This document shows, piece after piece, positions 1-9,915 of a stretch of DNA of 64,000 nt. The stretch comes from Takakia lepidozioides (lineage: Eukaryota > Streptophyta > Takakiopsida > Takakiales > Takakiaceae). The DNA lies in assembly GCA_030704615.1 (NCBI GenBank), contig CM060731.1:87026756-87090755 (forward strand), given 5' to 3'. Both the position numbers and the translations under genes were made by a program. The notes under the pieces are model-generated. The model was given only the letters and a program-made list of their open reading frames with translations, was not told the DNA's origin and did no database searches. Each line of letters starts with the position of its first letter. Position 1 is the first letter of the stretch.

Positions 1-482
1 GGATCATTCCTTGGCCTTGAAAAGGGCCAAGAAGAGTGCACTGGGTGGAGCTTGAGAAGCTCCACCCTTGGCCGGGACTTGGATGAAGTCGGCCGAACTA
101 GCTAGTGGAGAGTAGAGTCAAGTGGGGGTTTGGTTCTTTGCCATGGGACGCCATGGTACGGAAACAAACTCCTTGATGTGGGACGCCACAACTTGGATGT
201 TAGTTTCCACAAAAAGGGACAAGTCAATGAGGACATCGACTCCTCATTTGTAGGGGTGTGTGTCGCGACCCTTTGCCTTGAGGGCGGGGGGTCGGGACAC
301 AAGAAGGGCTGCCCCTATGGTGAGGGCAGCGGCAGCAAATCGGAAAGGGGGCTGAAGCACCCTTGAGTGCCGAAGGCACTCAAGGAGGCGGTGGCGCTCA
401 CTAGGTGGGCAAACCGGGTGGCAGTGGTGGGGGCTCCACGAGGGGTGGTGGTAGCGTTGGGAGTAGTAACCCCGAGAACGGC
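1..482 (+). mobile_element. Family-A LTR fragment (truncated by window edge)
   Basis: This stretch is the reverse complement of the LTR at 58100-59690. Positions 1-451 match 58625-59085 and positions 458-480 match around 58390-58408. The roughly 200 bases in between are missing here, so the copy carries an internal deletion at about 452. It shares the pieces that read CTTGAGTGCC/GGCACTCAAG, ACGAGGGGTGGTGGTAGC and GGGAGTAGTAACCCC. LTR sense is plus strand here, by comparison with the minus-strand chromovirus at the other end of the window. The copy stops where the MULE-derived segment begins. Short open frames here are LTR noise. Confidence 0.8.
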
Positions 483-484
483 CA

Positions 485-1181
485 TCGCCTTCGAGCATAG
501 GGCACGTGCCTGAGGAACATAACGAGCCATCTGTAGTAACGCAGTACAACATACCCATTGTGGAGACAAGAGTGTCGGAGTCACAGTGGAGAATTGCAAG
601 GACATTGCCGGCATTTCGAGGGAAGTGCTGCGCAATCCGGATGGATACAAGAGCACGTTGTGGTGAGATGATTCGGAGGAACCCACACGGTGTTGTACCT
701 GCACCTTGTTTCGACCACCAGCGACAGCGACAGATTTTTGACTCCCAGATTTTCTCACGCCACAACGCAGATGTTTTGGTTCTGTAGGCATGACATAATG
801 ACTTGTGTATTTGGCAAGCCCAAGCACGGGATTCAGGGAATGCCAGAGCCTCCAGGCGTCTGGCCTATTGCACCGAGTTGCAACCTCTCTCAGAATGAGG
901 CGGATGCTCTTTCTGCAGCAGGATTTTGAATGGTGCAACGCACAGACGTCCCGACCCACCTATTTCCAGTTCCTCAGACCTAGCCATTGCAGACTGCGAG
1001 GTCCAGTAGAGACGGATTGGACAATTTTGCACATCCCACGATGCGATTCGGAAGAGTGAAGAGACGACACCCTCCCAACAAGTTGAATGAGACTCGGATT
1101 GCCAATGCTCTTGGGATGGCTTGCACTATTCAGAGCTCCGTGGACGTACCCGCACCCGGCCTTGGGCGTTGTTTATTGGAT
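485..1181 (+). pseudogene. Duplicated C-terminal fragment of MULE transposase
   Basis: Nearly the same sequence occurs at about 46515-47200 inside the MULE transposase gene; by eye the copies differ at only a few percent of positions. The encoded peptide covers the region after the DDE domain (a stretch reading VVTQYNIPIVETRV, then GKPKHGIQGMPEP) and stops just before the SWIM zinc finger. This copy has about 20 extra bases near 717-735. It keeps a TGG codon near 865 where the 46.9-kb copy has TAG, so that stop is probably a recent mutation in the other copy. Both ends are abrupt, LTR DNA on the left and LINE DNA on the right, so this is a captured or broken fragment, not a gene. Confidence 0.85.
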
Positions 1182-2428
1182 GGCAACGGCCGGTTCAGCT
1201 GTACCAGATTGTTACTGGGTTCAGCCAATTTCAATCACAAATGGAATAGAAAATGGAGCATCGTTCTTAATGCTAGAATTCAATGGAAACAGGTCTGGAA
1301 GGATATCTGGCGCAAGGATAGGACATCTAAAGTCTCAACCTTCTTATGGAAATTAGCTAACAGGATTCTACCAATGGCAACCCGTTGGCAACAAGAGTTT
1401 GGAGATTAATGGCAGCCTTTTATTCTAATTGGTCGCCAGTGGGCTGTCCATCACCTCTACTGCTGCTCGGAATGGGGCCAAGGCCACCTGTGGAGCTCTT
1501 GCCCAGTGTGGTCTTGCATCCAGGCTCATACGTTGTGGTCTCTTTCGAAGTCCACGTGTTCATAGGTTCGAGGGCAAGTGCCCCAGCATCAGATCATTGT
1601 TGCATAAATTTTTTGCAGATCTGATGACTGAGGGGTTCAAAACGTGGGGGTCTTTGCTTGCAACATGTGACAGGTGCAGTGAGAGGAGGCGGCACCAGCT
1701 CATTGCTTCCTTTGACCTCTCCTGGGGGAAGGATCATATCCTCTGCACCAGAACTTCAGATTCAACCATTACCTGGCACTATGTCCTCCCCGATCAATGG
1801 CAAATCCCTGATGGGCTCTGCGGATGCAGAAGTCAACTGGAGGCACCGGAAGCAACGAATCCCGAGGGCCAAGACGCAGCTGGATTTCATAGCAGATGCC
1901 TGCTAGATCATTCTGGTCCTTTGGAGTGCTTCAGGGTGTCACAGATTGCAGGGGTCTTTGTTACACCTCTTTGTTTCGGTTCATTGTCTCCATGTGATGG
2001 GTTTCCTCTTCTAGCATTGGAGGTTAGGCTTGCTTAGTCACTGGTCTGTCTGTCCTTTGGCTTAGGCATTGGCATCATTTTGGGGTGAGCAGCCCGTTCT
2101 TCCGAGTCTGCCATTCAGTCATCCTCGACACTTCATCTGTCTGCCTGTTATCAACTCATCTCCCTCTCGGATCTCTCTGGCCAAGCTTGGCTGTTGGTTT
2201 CCTAGTTTTTGGCTTTGTCTGAATCTCTTTTCAACTAGAGCTAATATCTCCAGCGTTGTGTCGCTGGGTATTCTTCGGACTTAATCTTTCTCTATTTGTT
2301 AGTCTCCGGGTTGTTCCCCATGCGCTCATGCCTTCACGGTCCCCAGAGGTTATTTTTTCCTCTTGTATCTCTCTCCATTTAATAAATATTCCAGGGCCTA
2401 ACCCCCTGTTCTCCAAAAAAATAAAAAA
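1182..2428 (+). mobile_element. LINE-A 3' part (RT zinc-binding region and 3' UTR)
   Basis: A 5'-truncated non-LTR retrotransposon. Near 1265-1400 the peptide reads WKQVWKDIWRKDRTSKVSTF and then LWKLANRILP, the pattern of the zf-RVT region downstream of plant L1-type reverse transcriptases. After frameshifts, 1620-1860 encodes a C-terminal part (ASFDLSWGKDHILC, SDSTITWHYVLPDQW) that matches the minus-strand LINE at 52630-52890. The 3' UTR runs to a hairpin at 2391-2412 and an A-rich tail at 2414-2428. Several frame breaks make it inactive. Confidence 0.8.
2391..2428 (+). other. LINE-A 3'-terminal hairpin and A-rich tail
   Basis: CAGGG and CCCTG arms are followed by TTCT and then an A-rich run. 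The same CAGGG...CCCTGTT(CT) ending recurs at 12988-13008, 22051-22106, 38199-38220 and 52193-52216, the last four on the minus strand. Such a hairpin before the tail is the kind of element recognised by the reverse transcriptase of stringent LINEs. Confidence 0.6.
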
Positions 2429-2700
2429 TCCAATTCTAACTACCCAATTATTCATCCCATTTGGCATCCAATTAATAATCGAATTCTAAGTCTAGCTTAC
2501 AATTTATCATCCAATTTTATTTTGTCCATCCCTAATTTCTCATCCAATTCTACCCAATTTACATCCAATTGGATGATTTTGCAATTTTACTCAATAAAAG
2601 CCCAAATAATTCTATATTCAGATTTCAATGTCTTCTACTTAGCTTTCTAAACATCGTTCTAACCAAATAGAAAAATAACTATTATTCTACAAACCTTCTA
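2425..2700. repeat. AT-rich stretch with repeated ATCCAATT motifs
   Basis: Low-complexity AT-rich DNA in which ATCCAATT, or a one-base variant, occurs at least six times between about 2428 and 2575, along with CTACCCAATT variants. No gene is visible. It separates two LINE-A fragments and may be a decayed minisatellite or the edge of an AT-rich MITE. Confidence 0.5.
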
Positions 2701-2713
2701 ACCCCCCTTGTGG

Positions 2714-3127
2714 AATGGCTCGCAAACAATGCATTTTTTGGATCTTGGGGCGACCTCTAGCAGAGCTGGATTTTGACCCTATGGAATGGTCTTGGAAATT
2801 CACTAGGTCACCATAGCTTTTCTTTAGCTACACTACCAAAAAGGGCTACATGGCACTCTCTAACTTTCAATGCTTGAAGAACAAATGGGAAGCCCGATGG
2901 GAACTCTATGGATTTCTAAACAAAAACTGGTCTACTATCTGGGGCTCTGTTTGGATTAAAACACGCCCGGCGAAGATTGTAGCGTTTCTTTGGCAGGTGG
3001 TCAATATTGTGCTTAAAGTGGGTGATTGGCTACAATTCCAGGAAACACTCCTTTGTGACTGTTGTGCAGCAGGTATCATGGAGTCTATAGAGCATTGTAG
3101 ACAAATTTGTCTATAGAGCATTGCAAA
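2714..3127 (+). mobile_element. Second LINE-A fragment (zf-RVT region)
   Basis: The peptide over 2850-3116 contains WSTIWGSVWIKTRPAKIVAF and LWQVVN, the same zf-RVT signature (W..IW......K...FLW) as at 1265-1400 and 53200-53400. It includes the start of the Cys pair (LLCDCC) and then breaks. The 15-base stretch GTCTATAGAGCATTG appears twice, at about 3084 and 3109, a small duplication at the break. It ends where the LTR of the next element appears to start. Confidence 0.7.
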
Positions 3128-3584
3128 GGTGTTCCCCGGAGTGGTTTCGAACACCCAGTCGATTCGGAAAAGACACGATTCCTTCTAGTGTAGAGCCCCG
3201 TGGAGATGAACTGAAAGGATAAGAACGCGTCCACAGTGGGCTGCACAAGCTGCCTAGCCAGGCCATAAATCAGTGGATCGTGATTCCGGAACGGTGAGAT
3301 GGTGAACAAACCAAGCGAGATGACGCGGAAGTGCAGGTGCCACGGGCGCGGGGCTGACGTGGGGTCCCAACATCTTTTCTGAACATCCGCCACGGGCCTG
3401 TGAACGGAACGGTTGAAGGGATAAAAAAGGGTATAATGAACCATTTAAGCGGTCCAGTCTAGGTGTCATGATGTTTTCCTGCTTCCGCTGTGGCTCATGT
3501 AGCATCGAAACTGGACTGACGGGTCATATGATTAAGGGGGAATGTATAGATCTATCATGGGTGGTGAAACAGGGCCCCCATTTT
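3128..3584 (+). mobile_element. 5' LTR of Ty3-type element 1
   Basis: The end of this LTR is set by a primer-binding site at 3585. It contains a TATA-like stretch at 3420-3435 (GGGATAAAAAAGGGTATAA) and GC-rich upstream DNA, as expected of a promoter. The left edge is uncertain: I placed it where the LINE-A match stops. No second copy was found in the window, because the element is truncated before its 3' LTR. Confidence 0.55.
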
Positions 3585-3600
3585 TGGTATCAGAGCTGCT
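3585..3600 (+). promoter_or_regulatory. Primer-binding site for initiator tRNA-Met
   Basis: TGGTATCAGAGC lies directly downstream of the LTR. It is the usual complement of the 3' end of plant initiator tRNA-Met used to prime minus-strand synthesis in plant LTR retrotransposons, and it fixes element 1 as plus-strand. Confidence 0.85.
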
Positions 3601-3647
3601 GATCGCGGCCATTCGAGTTCAAGCTGGCGGACCAAAGGGCTGTCGAT

Positions 3648-3929
3648 ATGGTCTCACAATGGATGCATATGTCTAACTATACTACACGAACACCAGATAT
3701 TGGTGACTTGGTTTTGTGTATAGAGAGTTTTGGTCGCATCTCATTTGCAGGTTTGAATCCGATGTCTCCTTACTGTACACCAGATGATATAGCAGTTCGA
3801 ATTGTGCATACGGGAGGTGGTACATACGCTAAAACATGGATTCTATGTCATGATAGGCACACCTGGGCAGATGCAGAAATAGCTGCGATAGACCACACTA
3901 GTCATGTCCGATCAGTCCATTTCGGATGA
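3648..3929 (+). CDS. Hypothetical leader ORF 1 of element 1
   Basis: A 93-codon frame that starts with ATG 63 bases after the primer-binding site. The product has no motif I recognise; it contains GDLVLCIESFGRISF and a cluster of His and Asp residues near the end. It overlaps the next ORF by 26 bases in another frame. Because it lies between PBS and gag and stays open next to damaged gag and pol genes, it may be a genuine extra gene of the element or may be chance. Confidence 0.4.
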   Translation: MVSQWMHMSNYTTRTPDIGDLVLCIESFGRISFAGLNPMSPYCTPDDIAVRIVHTGGGTYAKTWILCHDRHTWADAEIAAIDHTSHVRSVHFG

Positions 3930-4131
3930 CGAGTTTGAGTTTAGAAATCATCCGATAGAGCATACACTAGAAGACGTTGATCCCGAGTTGGCAGCACTGC
4001 ATAGGCTTCTCGAACCCGGGGATATCTTTGTGGATCTCAGGCCAACTGGCAACACTAGGTACACTTTTTGGACAACAGGGAATATAGTTGAGTGTAAGGA
4101 AGGAGATGTGCTGATTAGAGTAGAGCACTAA
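3904..4131 (+). CDS. Hypothetical leader ORF 2 of element 1, acidic
   Basis: A 75-codon ATG frame, rich in Asp and Glu at the start (ISDDEFEFRNHPIEHTLEDV), with LLEPGDIFVDLRPTGN after it. No known family is recognised. It overlaps leader ORF 1, and about 515 bases separate it from the gag start. The arrangement PBS, ORF 1, ORF 2, gag is unusual for plant Ty3 elements. Confidence 0.4.
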   Translation: MSDQSISDDEFEFRNHPIEHTLEDVDPELAALHRLLEPGDIFVDLRPTGNTRYTFWTTGNIVECKEGDVLIRVEH

Positions 4132-4646
4132 GGTTACAAATCAAGAATGTTGGTTTGGGAGTTGATCGATACGATCGGTAGAGGTAGAGAGTGGATGGTG
4201 ACCAAGAGAGAGATTTTGTCTTACGAAAATAGTTTGAGAGGAATTGTTAGGCACTGACGGGTCTGGTAAGACATGCCAAGTTTGGATCAGGCTGTAGTTT
4301 CTGATCATCCAGATTTAGGAGATGTATTGATCACTTATAGCATAGATTAACGTCATATACTAACCCAAGGCCATCATTCTTTCATCATCGTCAAAGAGCG
4401 CATAATGGTGACCTCTGTGTACGAGTCATACATGTTGGAAGTAGGGTCACTGTGGTTTTGTGGACAAGAGTAGCATATGAGTGGGTGATGGTTTCAGCAT
4501 TGTCAAGGAGAGTCACTGTGAGTGGAAGAGAAGAAGTGTTGCAAAATGGTAGCTGGCCGTCTAGGAACTAGATCATCGTAAGTTTGAGTGTGAGAAGTAC
4601 ACACTCCGTTAACTAACACTAACTTTACTAACAATCCGTTTAAGAG

Positions 4647-5730
4647 ATGGCCAGTCCGTTGGGAGTCGATGCTCCATATTATGGTAGGGAGTCGGAGGAT
4701 GTCGTGGACTGGATCGAAAAATTACAGATGGCAAGTGATGTGAGGGATCTATCAGATGATAAAATATTCAAGGTAGCAAGGTTGAATCTGAAAGGAAAAG
4801 CTGATGACTGGTATCGGAGATAGAATCCGAAGTCAGTTGATTGGGATAAATTGCAAGTAGCAATGTTAGCAAAGTTCGGACGTGTGGATATGGCGGAGCT
4901 CAAGATGAAATTGGATGAGGTTAAGCAGGAACCAAAACAAAGGGTTCAGGCTTACTTCGATCATTTAAACAAACTCTTTGTCAAGGGACATATTCCCAAG
5001 CTAGAACAACATCAAAGATTTATGGGGGGTCTTAGGCATGAGATTATGAAGCTTATGCTAGGAACCAAATTTCAGAGTGTTGATGAGGCAGTGGAAACAA
5101 CTATACAGGTAGAAAGGGGATTATCCAAGATAGGGGAAACACCATTCGAGCCTTTGGAAGGAGAAGACGTGGGAGAGGTTTTGGTGACTGGCCCAGTTAA
5201 TAGACGCCTAGATGCACTCAATCTAACACTAAGCAAGTACTTGAAAAGAAGAGTGCATGTACCGAGGCTTCTGGTAGTCAGACTCCATTTCGTGGAATAC
5301 GTTTGTGCAACCTTTGCCAGCAAGAGGGTCAAGTGGCTGCGTTCTGCCCTACACAAAGGACTCCAGTGAAATGTGCAAAATGCAATCATTATGGTACTCA
5401 CAGGACAAAAATTGTGGAATCAGATGCACCTTTTGTAAGCTACTAGGGCACTTCGAACAGGACTGTAGGATGAAGAAAGAGCAAGGTACAAATGCATTGC
5501 CTTCTAACAATTTGCTTGAGATTATGTGTGATGATGAAGAGGCAGTCTTGGAACAGTTGAATCATCACGAGATCAAGGAGATACGTCGACTCCCAAGGGT
5601 ACGAACACCGGTGGCAACCCCTAATGCTAAGGGAGGTCCAAATTCACAAGGATATGGCTTCCTCACAAGAAGAAGTACCGGAGGAACAGGCAAGGACCTC
5701 TGGACAGTTTCTTTTCCCAAGAAGGTCTGA
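4647..5730 (+). pseudogene. gag: gag of element 1 (capsid and zinc knuckles), broken
   Basis: The ATG at 4647 opens a retrotransposon Gag reading frame (PF03732-type). It has VVDWIEKLQ, then LKGKADDWYRR, an in-frame TAG at 4821, then WDKLQVAMLAKFG and the helical capsid part up to about 5160. Nucleocapsid zinc knuckles follow: CNLCQQEGHVAAFC near 5305-5346 and, in another frame, CTFCKLLGHFEQDC near 5428-5469, both CX2CX4HX4C. The switch of frame between the knuckles shows at least one indel. With the amber codon and the frameshifts this copy is not functional. It would package element RNA into virus-like particles in the cytoplasm. Confidence 0.8.
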
Positions 5731-6025
5731 AAAATATCCAGAGCCAACGACAGGAAGGTCAAAAATACTAAATCATTTCTATAAAGGACGCATATCTATG
5801 TTACCGATGGATGTTATCATGCATGTACCAGGAGAGTTTGAGAAACTGAAGAGCTTGGTCAAGGTGGTGGAAAAGAGTAAGATGGGCGTTTTTTCAGCCA
5901 ATCGGGTTCAACAAGAGGTTAAACTAACAGAAAATACAAGAGACGCAGGCATGGAGGCTATATCTTATGCTTTCAATGGCAAGATAAAGGCTTTGCACGC
6001 ACTGGTGACCATTGGCAATTTCTAG
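5624..6025 (+). pseudogene. Linker between nucleocapsid and protease, element 1
   Basis: An open stretch of about 130 codons in the frame after the zinc knuckles. It includes HVPGEFEKLKSLVKVVEKSK and ends just before the protease. No domain is recognised. It is probably the nucleocapsid-protease spacer of the polyprotein, separated from both sides by frame breaks. Confidence 0.5.
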
Positions 6026-6028
6026 GTA

Positions 6029-6556
6029 ATGGGCCAGATAGATACCGGTGCTATGATATCTGTGATAGCAGCCACAACCATGACAGACTTAAGGCTCATG
6101 GGGTGTGTTTTAACAGATCGAGATATGTCATATCGAGTGGCCTCGGGTGCTGTTGAGATAGCATTGGGAGTACTTGACAACTTGAAAGTCACAGTTGGAA
6201 AACTAACTACCAGAATCAGCTTCATGGTAGTGGATACAGACACTTACAGTATGCTACTTGGCCTAGACTTCCTGAAGAAGTTTGGAGCAGCAGTTGACAC
6301 CGAGACAGAGACAGTACTACATGTCAGGTATGGGCCTGGTGTGAATGTGACATACTTCCCACTACATACCATGAACCAAGTAAAACCGATTATAGGCAAT
6401 TTCAATGAGTTTTGCAAGAGCTTGGTTGTGGAACCATTGACTGAGGATGATGAGCAACAGCCAGAGGTCATGCAGTTGATCAAACAGAGGGCCTACACAC
6501 TAGGCAGAATCTATTTGTACCCATGGATGAGGATGCACTATCTGATTACAGATTAG
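6029..6556 (+). pseudogene. Retropepsin-type protease of element 1
   Basis: The catalytic triad motif is DTGAMISVI at 6041-6067. It is followed by a flap-like region and by MLLGLDFLKKFGA (near 6250), the usual second signature of retrotransposon aspartic proteases (ILG.D.L...GA). About 175 codons are open. The protein would cleave the Gag-Pol polyprotein as a dimer. No reverse transcriptase follows: the element ends about 310 bases downstream, so everything from RT onward is missing. Confidence 0.75.
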
Positions 6557-6873
6557 ACATGGAAGACAGTTAGAGTTCTGACTCAAGTGATGAAAGCGAT
6601 GAGGATGACGAGGAGGGATGTCAAGGCCTATACTCAGACCAGGGTGCAATAGAGGATTATCTCAAGTGCCTGGAAATCTGGGAAGATGAGGAGCAAGATC
6701 AAATCTACTGTGACATTTCTGAGGACCTCAGTCGCAAAGCAATGACAGACAATTTAATCAAGGAGGCTTATACCAAGGCCTGGGATGGTGAGGAATTCAC
6801 CAGTCCAGAATCAGATGATGAGTTCCAAGATTGGACCAAAATCACCAACCAACAAAGAAGAGAAGCACACTGA
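6510..6873 (+). pseudogene. Acidic C-terminal tail after protease, element 1
   Basis: In the frame that reads FVPMDEDALSDYRLDMEDS, then a TAG near 6571, the DNA encodes a strongly acidic stretch (SSDSSDESDEDDEEG) and further Glu/Asp-rich sequence. It stops at TGA 6871-6873. It is in a different frame from the protease. The match to the element ends at about 6873. Confidence 0.45.
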
Positions 6874-6977
6874 CTAGGATCATCGGCTTTCGGGCCGTTC
6901 CGCTTTCGCTTGGTCTTGTCCGACCCCATGGTGAGGCCGATCTCAAGGACGATCGCGTACTGAACTCTAGGCTCTGA

Positions 6978-7430
6978 GTGTCGCGCACCTCCCTTGGGTA
7001 ACTCCCCTTTAAGTCATAGTTACTCGCTTTGATGCGCGCGCCTAACTCCCAAACTGGCCGCCGGGCCAACTCGGAGCTTCGGCTGCTCACCGGGGCATAA
7101 CGGTCCCCCTTGCTCCTCCACGAGACCCTCGAACAATTCGGGCCTAGTGGAAATCCCCTTTGGTTGTTGGCAGTCCGAAATAGCTCCCCACACCTTGGTC
7201 GCTTTCCGACTCGCATGCTTGTCCTCTAGCTTTTGGTCACTAACGGGCTTGCACCGTTTTCGGGGTTGCTACTCTATGTATATACTTCTGTAGGTGTCCG
7301 CGGGGGTCTCACAAACAACCAAGTCTTTTTCTGATGAACTGCCACCAAGACCCTCGACTCCCTGTGATGAGTCGCGATGAGTCTTGGCCCACCCACCACG
7401 AGACAGTGGACACTTGGGCCAACGACACAT
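6978..7430 (-). mobile_element. Family-A LTR fragment
   Basis: It starts TGTCGCGCACCTCCC and matches 58100-58535 closely along its length, including GATGCGCGCGCCTAA, CGGAGCTTCGG and GGGCTTGCACCG. Judged by the chromovirus at 58-60 kb, LTR sense is minus, so this is the 3' part of an LTR ending in ACA at 6978. The match fades after about 7430. The 100 bases between element 1 and this fragment are unassigned, and 7430-7864 shows no gene. Confidence 0.75.
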
Positions 7431-7864
7431 GTTACCCTAGTACATAGGAAAATATCACTTTATCCCACCTGAAACATTCTACCCAAGATTAGAGAGAGAA
7501 GGTGGGTTCATCGCAATGCTTCCGCTTACTCTTTCACTTGCCACCTTGCTCTCCGGAATCATCCTTGAAGCTGAATGACTGGCCTGTCATGTTTTGTTAA
7601 CTTTCTTTCAACGGTGTCTTCCTGATTCATGTCGTGTCGCCGAGTATTACCTCCGGCGTCTGGTGGTTGAAACTCCTCTCTCCCTTTCCATGACTTGATA
7701 GCTCATTATCATTTTCCATGAATTGGACGACATCGAGATGTGCCCGAAATAAGAGCTACAACTTTCCTTTGAAAAGCCCCTTAAGTTTTAGATTTGGTGT
7801 TCTATCTGTTGCAGTTACATGGCTCATGTGGAGATTTCCTGACGGTCGTTTTGGAAATTTGGAA

Positions 7865-8659
7865 TCAATCAGTCAGCCTGGGATTCTGCTCTGCGATTTC
7901 TTTCGGTCTCAATGTACTGGACCACTTGCTTAGCAATTCATGAAGGTCTGCATCCATGCGTGTGCCAATCCCACCCCACACAAGCATGTGGGGCATATCC
8001 CGCCACGAATCTCCAGTCACCTCGTAGACCGGTTTCCATCCCAATCTGCTGTAATAGCGCACCAGCTTTTCATGGTAGATATCAGTATCATTGATGGCAA
8101 GAAGCTCTCCCTTCTGACACCCACAATCCAATCCATGTCGCACCGACAAAGCACCTACCAGCAATCCCACCCCAAACACTGACCGACCACTCCGAGATGC
8201 ACTTGCCTTCGTCAGTCTCATGGTATCCAGGTGTAGGACTGGACCTTGGATCCATAGCTTGATGAAGCCTTCGGCTTTGCCAAGATTCTTTCCTTCAGGA
8301 TCCAATGCAGTGACGCTGAATAACGGACCGATGGATTTGAGCTTCATAACTACTCCCCTTTCTTCCGCTACTGCAAGGATTTCTGGCATAGTTGGGAGGC
8401 CATCTCCTTCTCTCCCTGGTAAAGCTTTTGCGTCGTGACGACTCGGTAGTTCCCCTCCCATCGCCCGTGCCAGTGGCTGTATCGTAGTCACACTGCCCTG
8501 ACCCACTAATCGAGAGTACCGGAGAGTGCGCACGCAGTCACGAGTACACCCAGAACTGCATGCCAAACGCAGAGACCATCTATTCATCAAAGGAATTTTC
8601 CTTCGAAAACCCACGGATAAGGGCACCGGATGCAACAACATCGCAGATGCCATAGCCAT
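7865..8659 (-). CDS. Chloroplast-targeted GNAT-fold protein
   Basis: An intact single-exon frame of 264 codons from the ATG at 8659. The first 50 or so residues are rich in Ser, Arg and hydrophobic residues with few acids, as in chloroplast transit peptides. The C-terminal part (about residues 180-250) contains KGELLAINDTDIYHEKLVRY, YSRLGWKPVYEVTG and HMLVWGGIGTRMDADLHELL. The L....D...Y.KLVRYY.RLGW block is the typical last part of a GNAT acyl-CoA N-acyltransferase fold. A plant protein group with a similar ending exists, but I cannot name a substrate. It is divergent to PTH2, with about 1.25 kb between coding parts, so the two may share a promoter region. No frame damage is seen. Confidence 0.8.
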   Translation of the reverse strand: MAMASAMLLHPVPLSVGFRRKIPLMNRWSLRLACSSGCTRDCVRTLRYSRLVGQGSVTTIQPLARAMGGELPSRHDAKALPGREGDGLPTMPEILAVAEERGVVMKLKSIGPLFSVTALDPEGKNLGKAEGFIKLWIQGPVLHLDTMRLTKASASRSGRSVFGVGLLVGALSVRHGLDCGCQKGELLAINDTDIYHEKLVRYYSRLGWKPVYEVTGDSWRDMPHMLVWGGIGTRMDADLHELLSKWSSTLRPKEIAEQNPRLTD

Positions 8660-9915
8660 GTTTGAAGCTTTTGTCTACCGTACAGGAGGTATCAAAATTG
8701 GATTACGACGGGACGGAATAGGAAGTACAGTTGCTTGTAAAGAGGGTAACGATGTAAAGTGCAAAAATGGAGAAGACTCCGGATGACCGTGGCCACCCTT
8801 ACGGATGGATGGCCAACGTAGATGCGAGACTTGTCTTGTGGGGCAGTAAGTTCATTGTGTAATGGGTGTGGGGGAATTGGAAGGTTCGATTTATTTCAGT
8901 TGAAGGCTTGTCTCTGCATTTGTGTTTGGGTCATACAGGCAGCGAATTTGTCGCTGAGAGAAAAGAGAGACCACCAGCGCTGCATCAGTATGAAGCGCTC
9001 TATGCCAGGCACTGGCCGCCACGAACCTGTGAGCCTCTCCATTCTCCTTCACTCAATCTCGGCTCTCTTTTTCTTCTTCACGGTTAGCTTTGCATTTTTT
9101 GTTTTCAATGGCTCAAAGGTTGCGACATGTTATACCTGCTTATAATGTAGCTTCTCTCAAAAACTGTAAACCCCAGTTCTTAATTTTGAAAGTAATAGTT
9201 GTAACAGGCCATATTTTGAGGCAATCCTTTCCTTGCAAGTACCTGAGACGTGTTATTTCCTGTGTCCTGAAGGTATCTATCAGTGGAGGCACTGATTACA
9301 CGGAGATGCATATAAACTGGTCGATCGCTAGCGCAGCCCAATTTAGTAGCTCTGCTCTTTACTGTTCGGGCACTCCTAATGTGAGGAGGGAACAGAGTGC
9401 AAGAGAGTGCAATGCTCTTGCATTATATGTCTGAGAACAATGCCCCAACCCCCCAAGCCATGGATCTGGAGGGTACAGGCACTTGGAGAGACAACCGAAG
9501 GGATAAAGTCACCCCAGCTTTGCCCCCCCTGGTTTTGGAAGTGGCAAAACCCCTCCCCAATGTCTCCCCTTAAAGTACTTACACCAGAGTTATTGGTCAC
9601 CCATATGACCAGCGGTTTCAAACTGCAGTGCAGACGATGGACATCACTATGATACCAACCAGTGCTACTTGCAAGATTCAAATCCAGCACCAAACGACTT
9701 CAACTGTTTAGACACCTTCCCATGTCTGCGCAACCTCTAGCATCAGGAAGCTGCCTACCACGTAAAGAATTTCTGAATTTCTTTGGGAAGGACAAAGACA
9801 ATGTCCTCACTCACGTCCTTCAGGATCAGAGACAATCATATGTTGTTGTACATTCCCTTTCACATGATTGGTTGGGAGTCATTGGCTTATAAGGTGGTGT
9901 CCATTTTTGCTACAG
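8660..9915. other. Divergent intergenic region, GNAT gene and PTH2
   Basis: No clear coding region. It must hold the promoter of the minus-strand GNAT gene and the promoter and 5' UTR (probably also a short first coding exon) of PTH2. A pyrimidine-rich stretch at 9036-9080 and an ATG at 9109 (ATGGCTCAAAG followed by GTTGCG) are candidates for PTH2 leader sequence, but that exon would not join in the right phase. None of the short open frames here is supported. Confidence 0.4.

Noticed and set aside
3585-6873. Element 1 as an endogenous pararetrovirus (initiator-Met primer motif and small ORFs before the main gene)
   Set aside because: It has a Ty3-type capsid (PF03732-like) and an LTR directly before the primer site. 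No movement protein or caulimovirus coat protein is seen.
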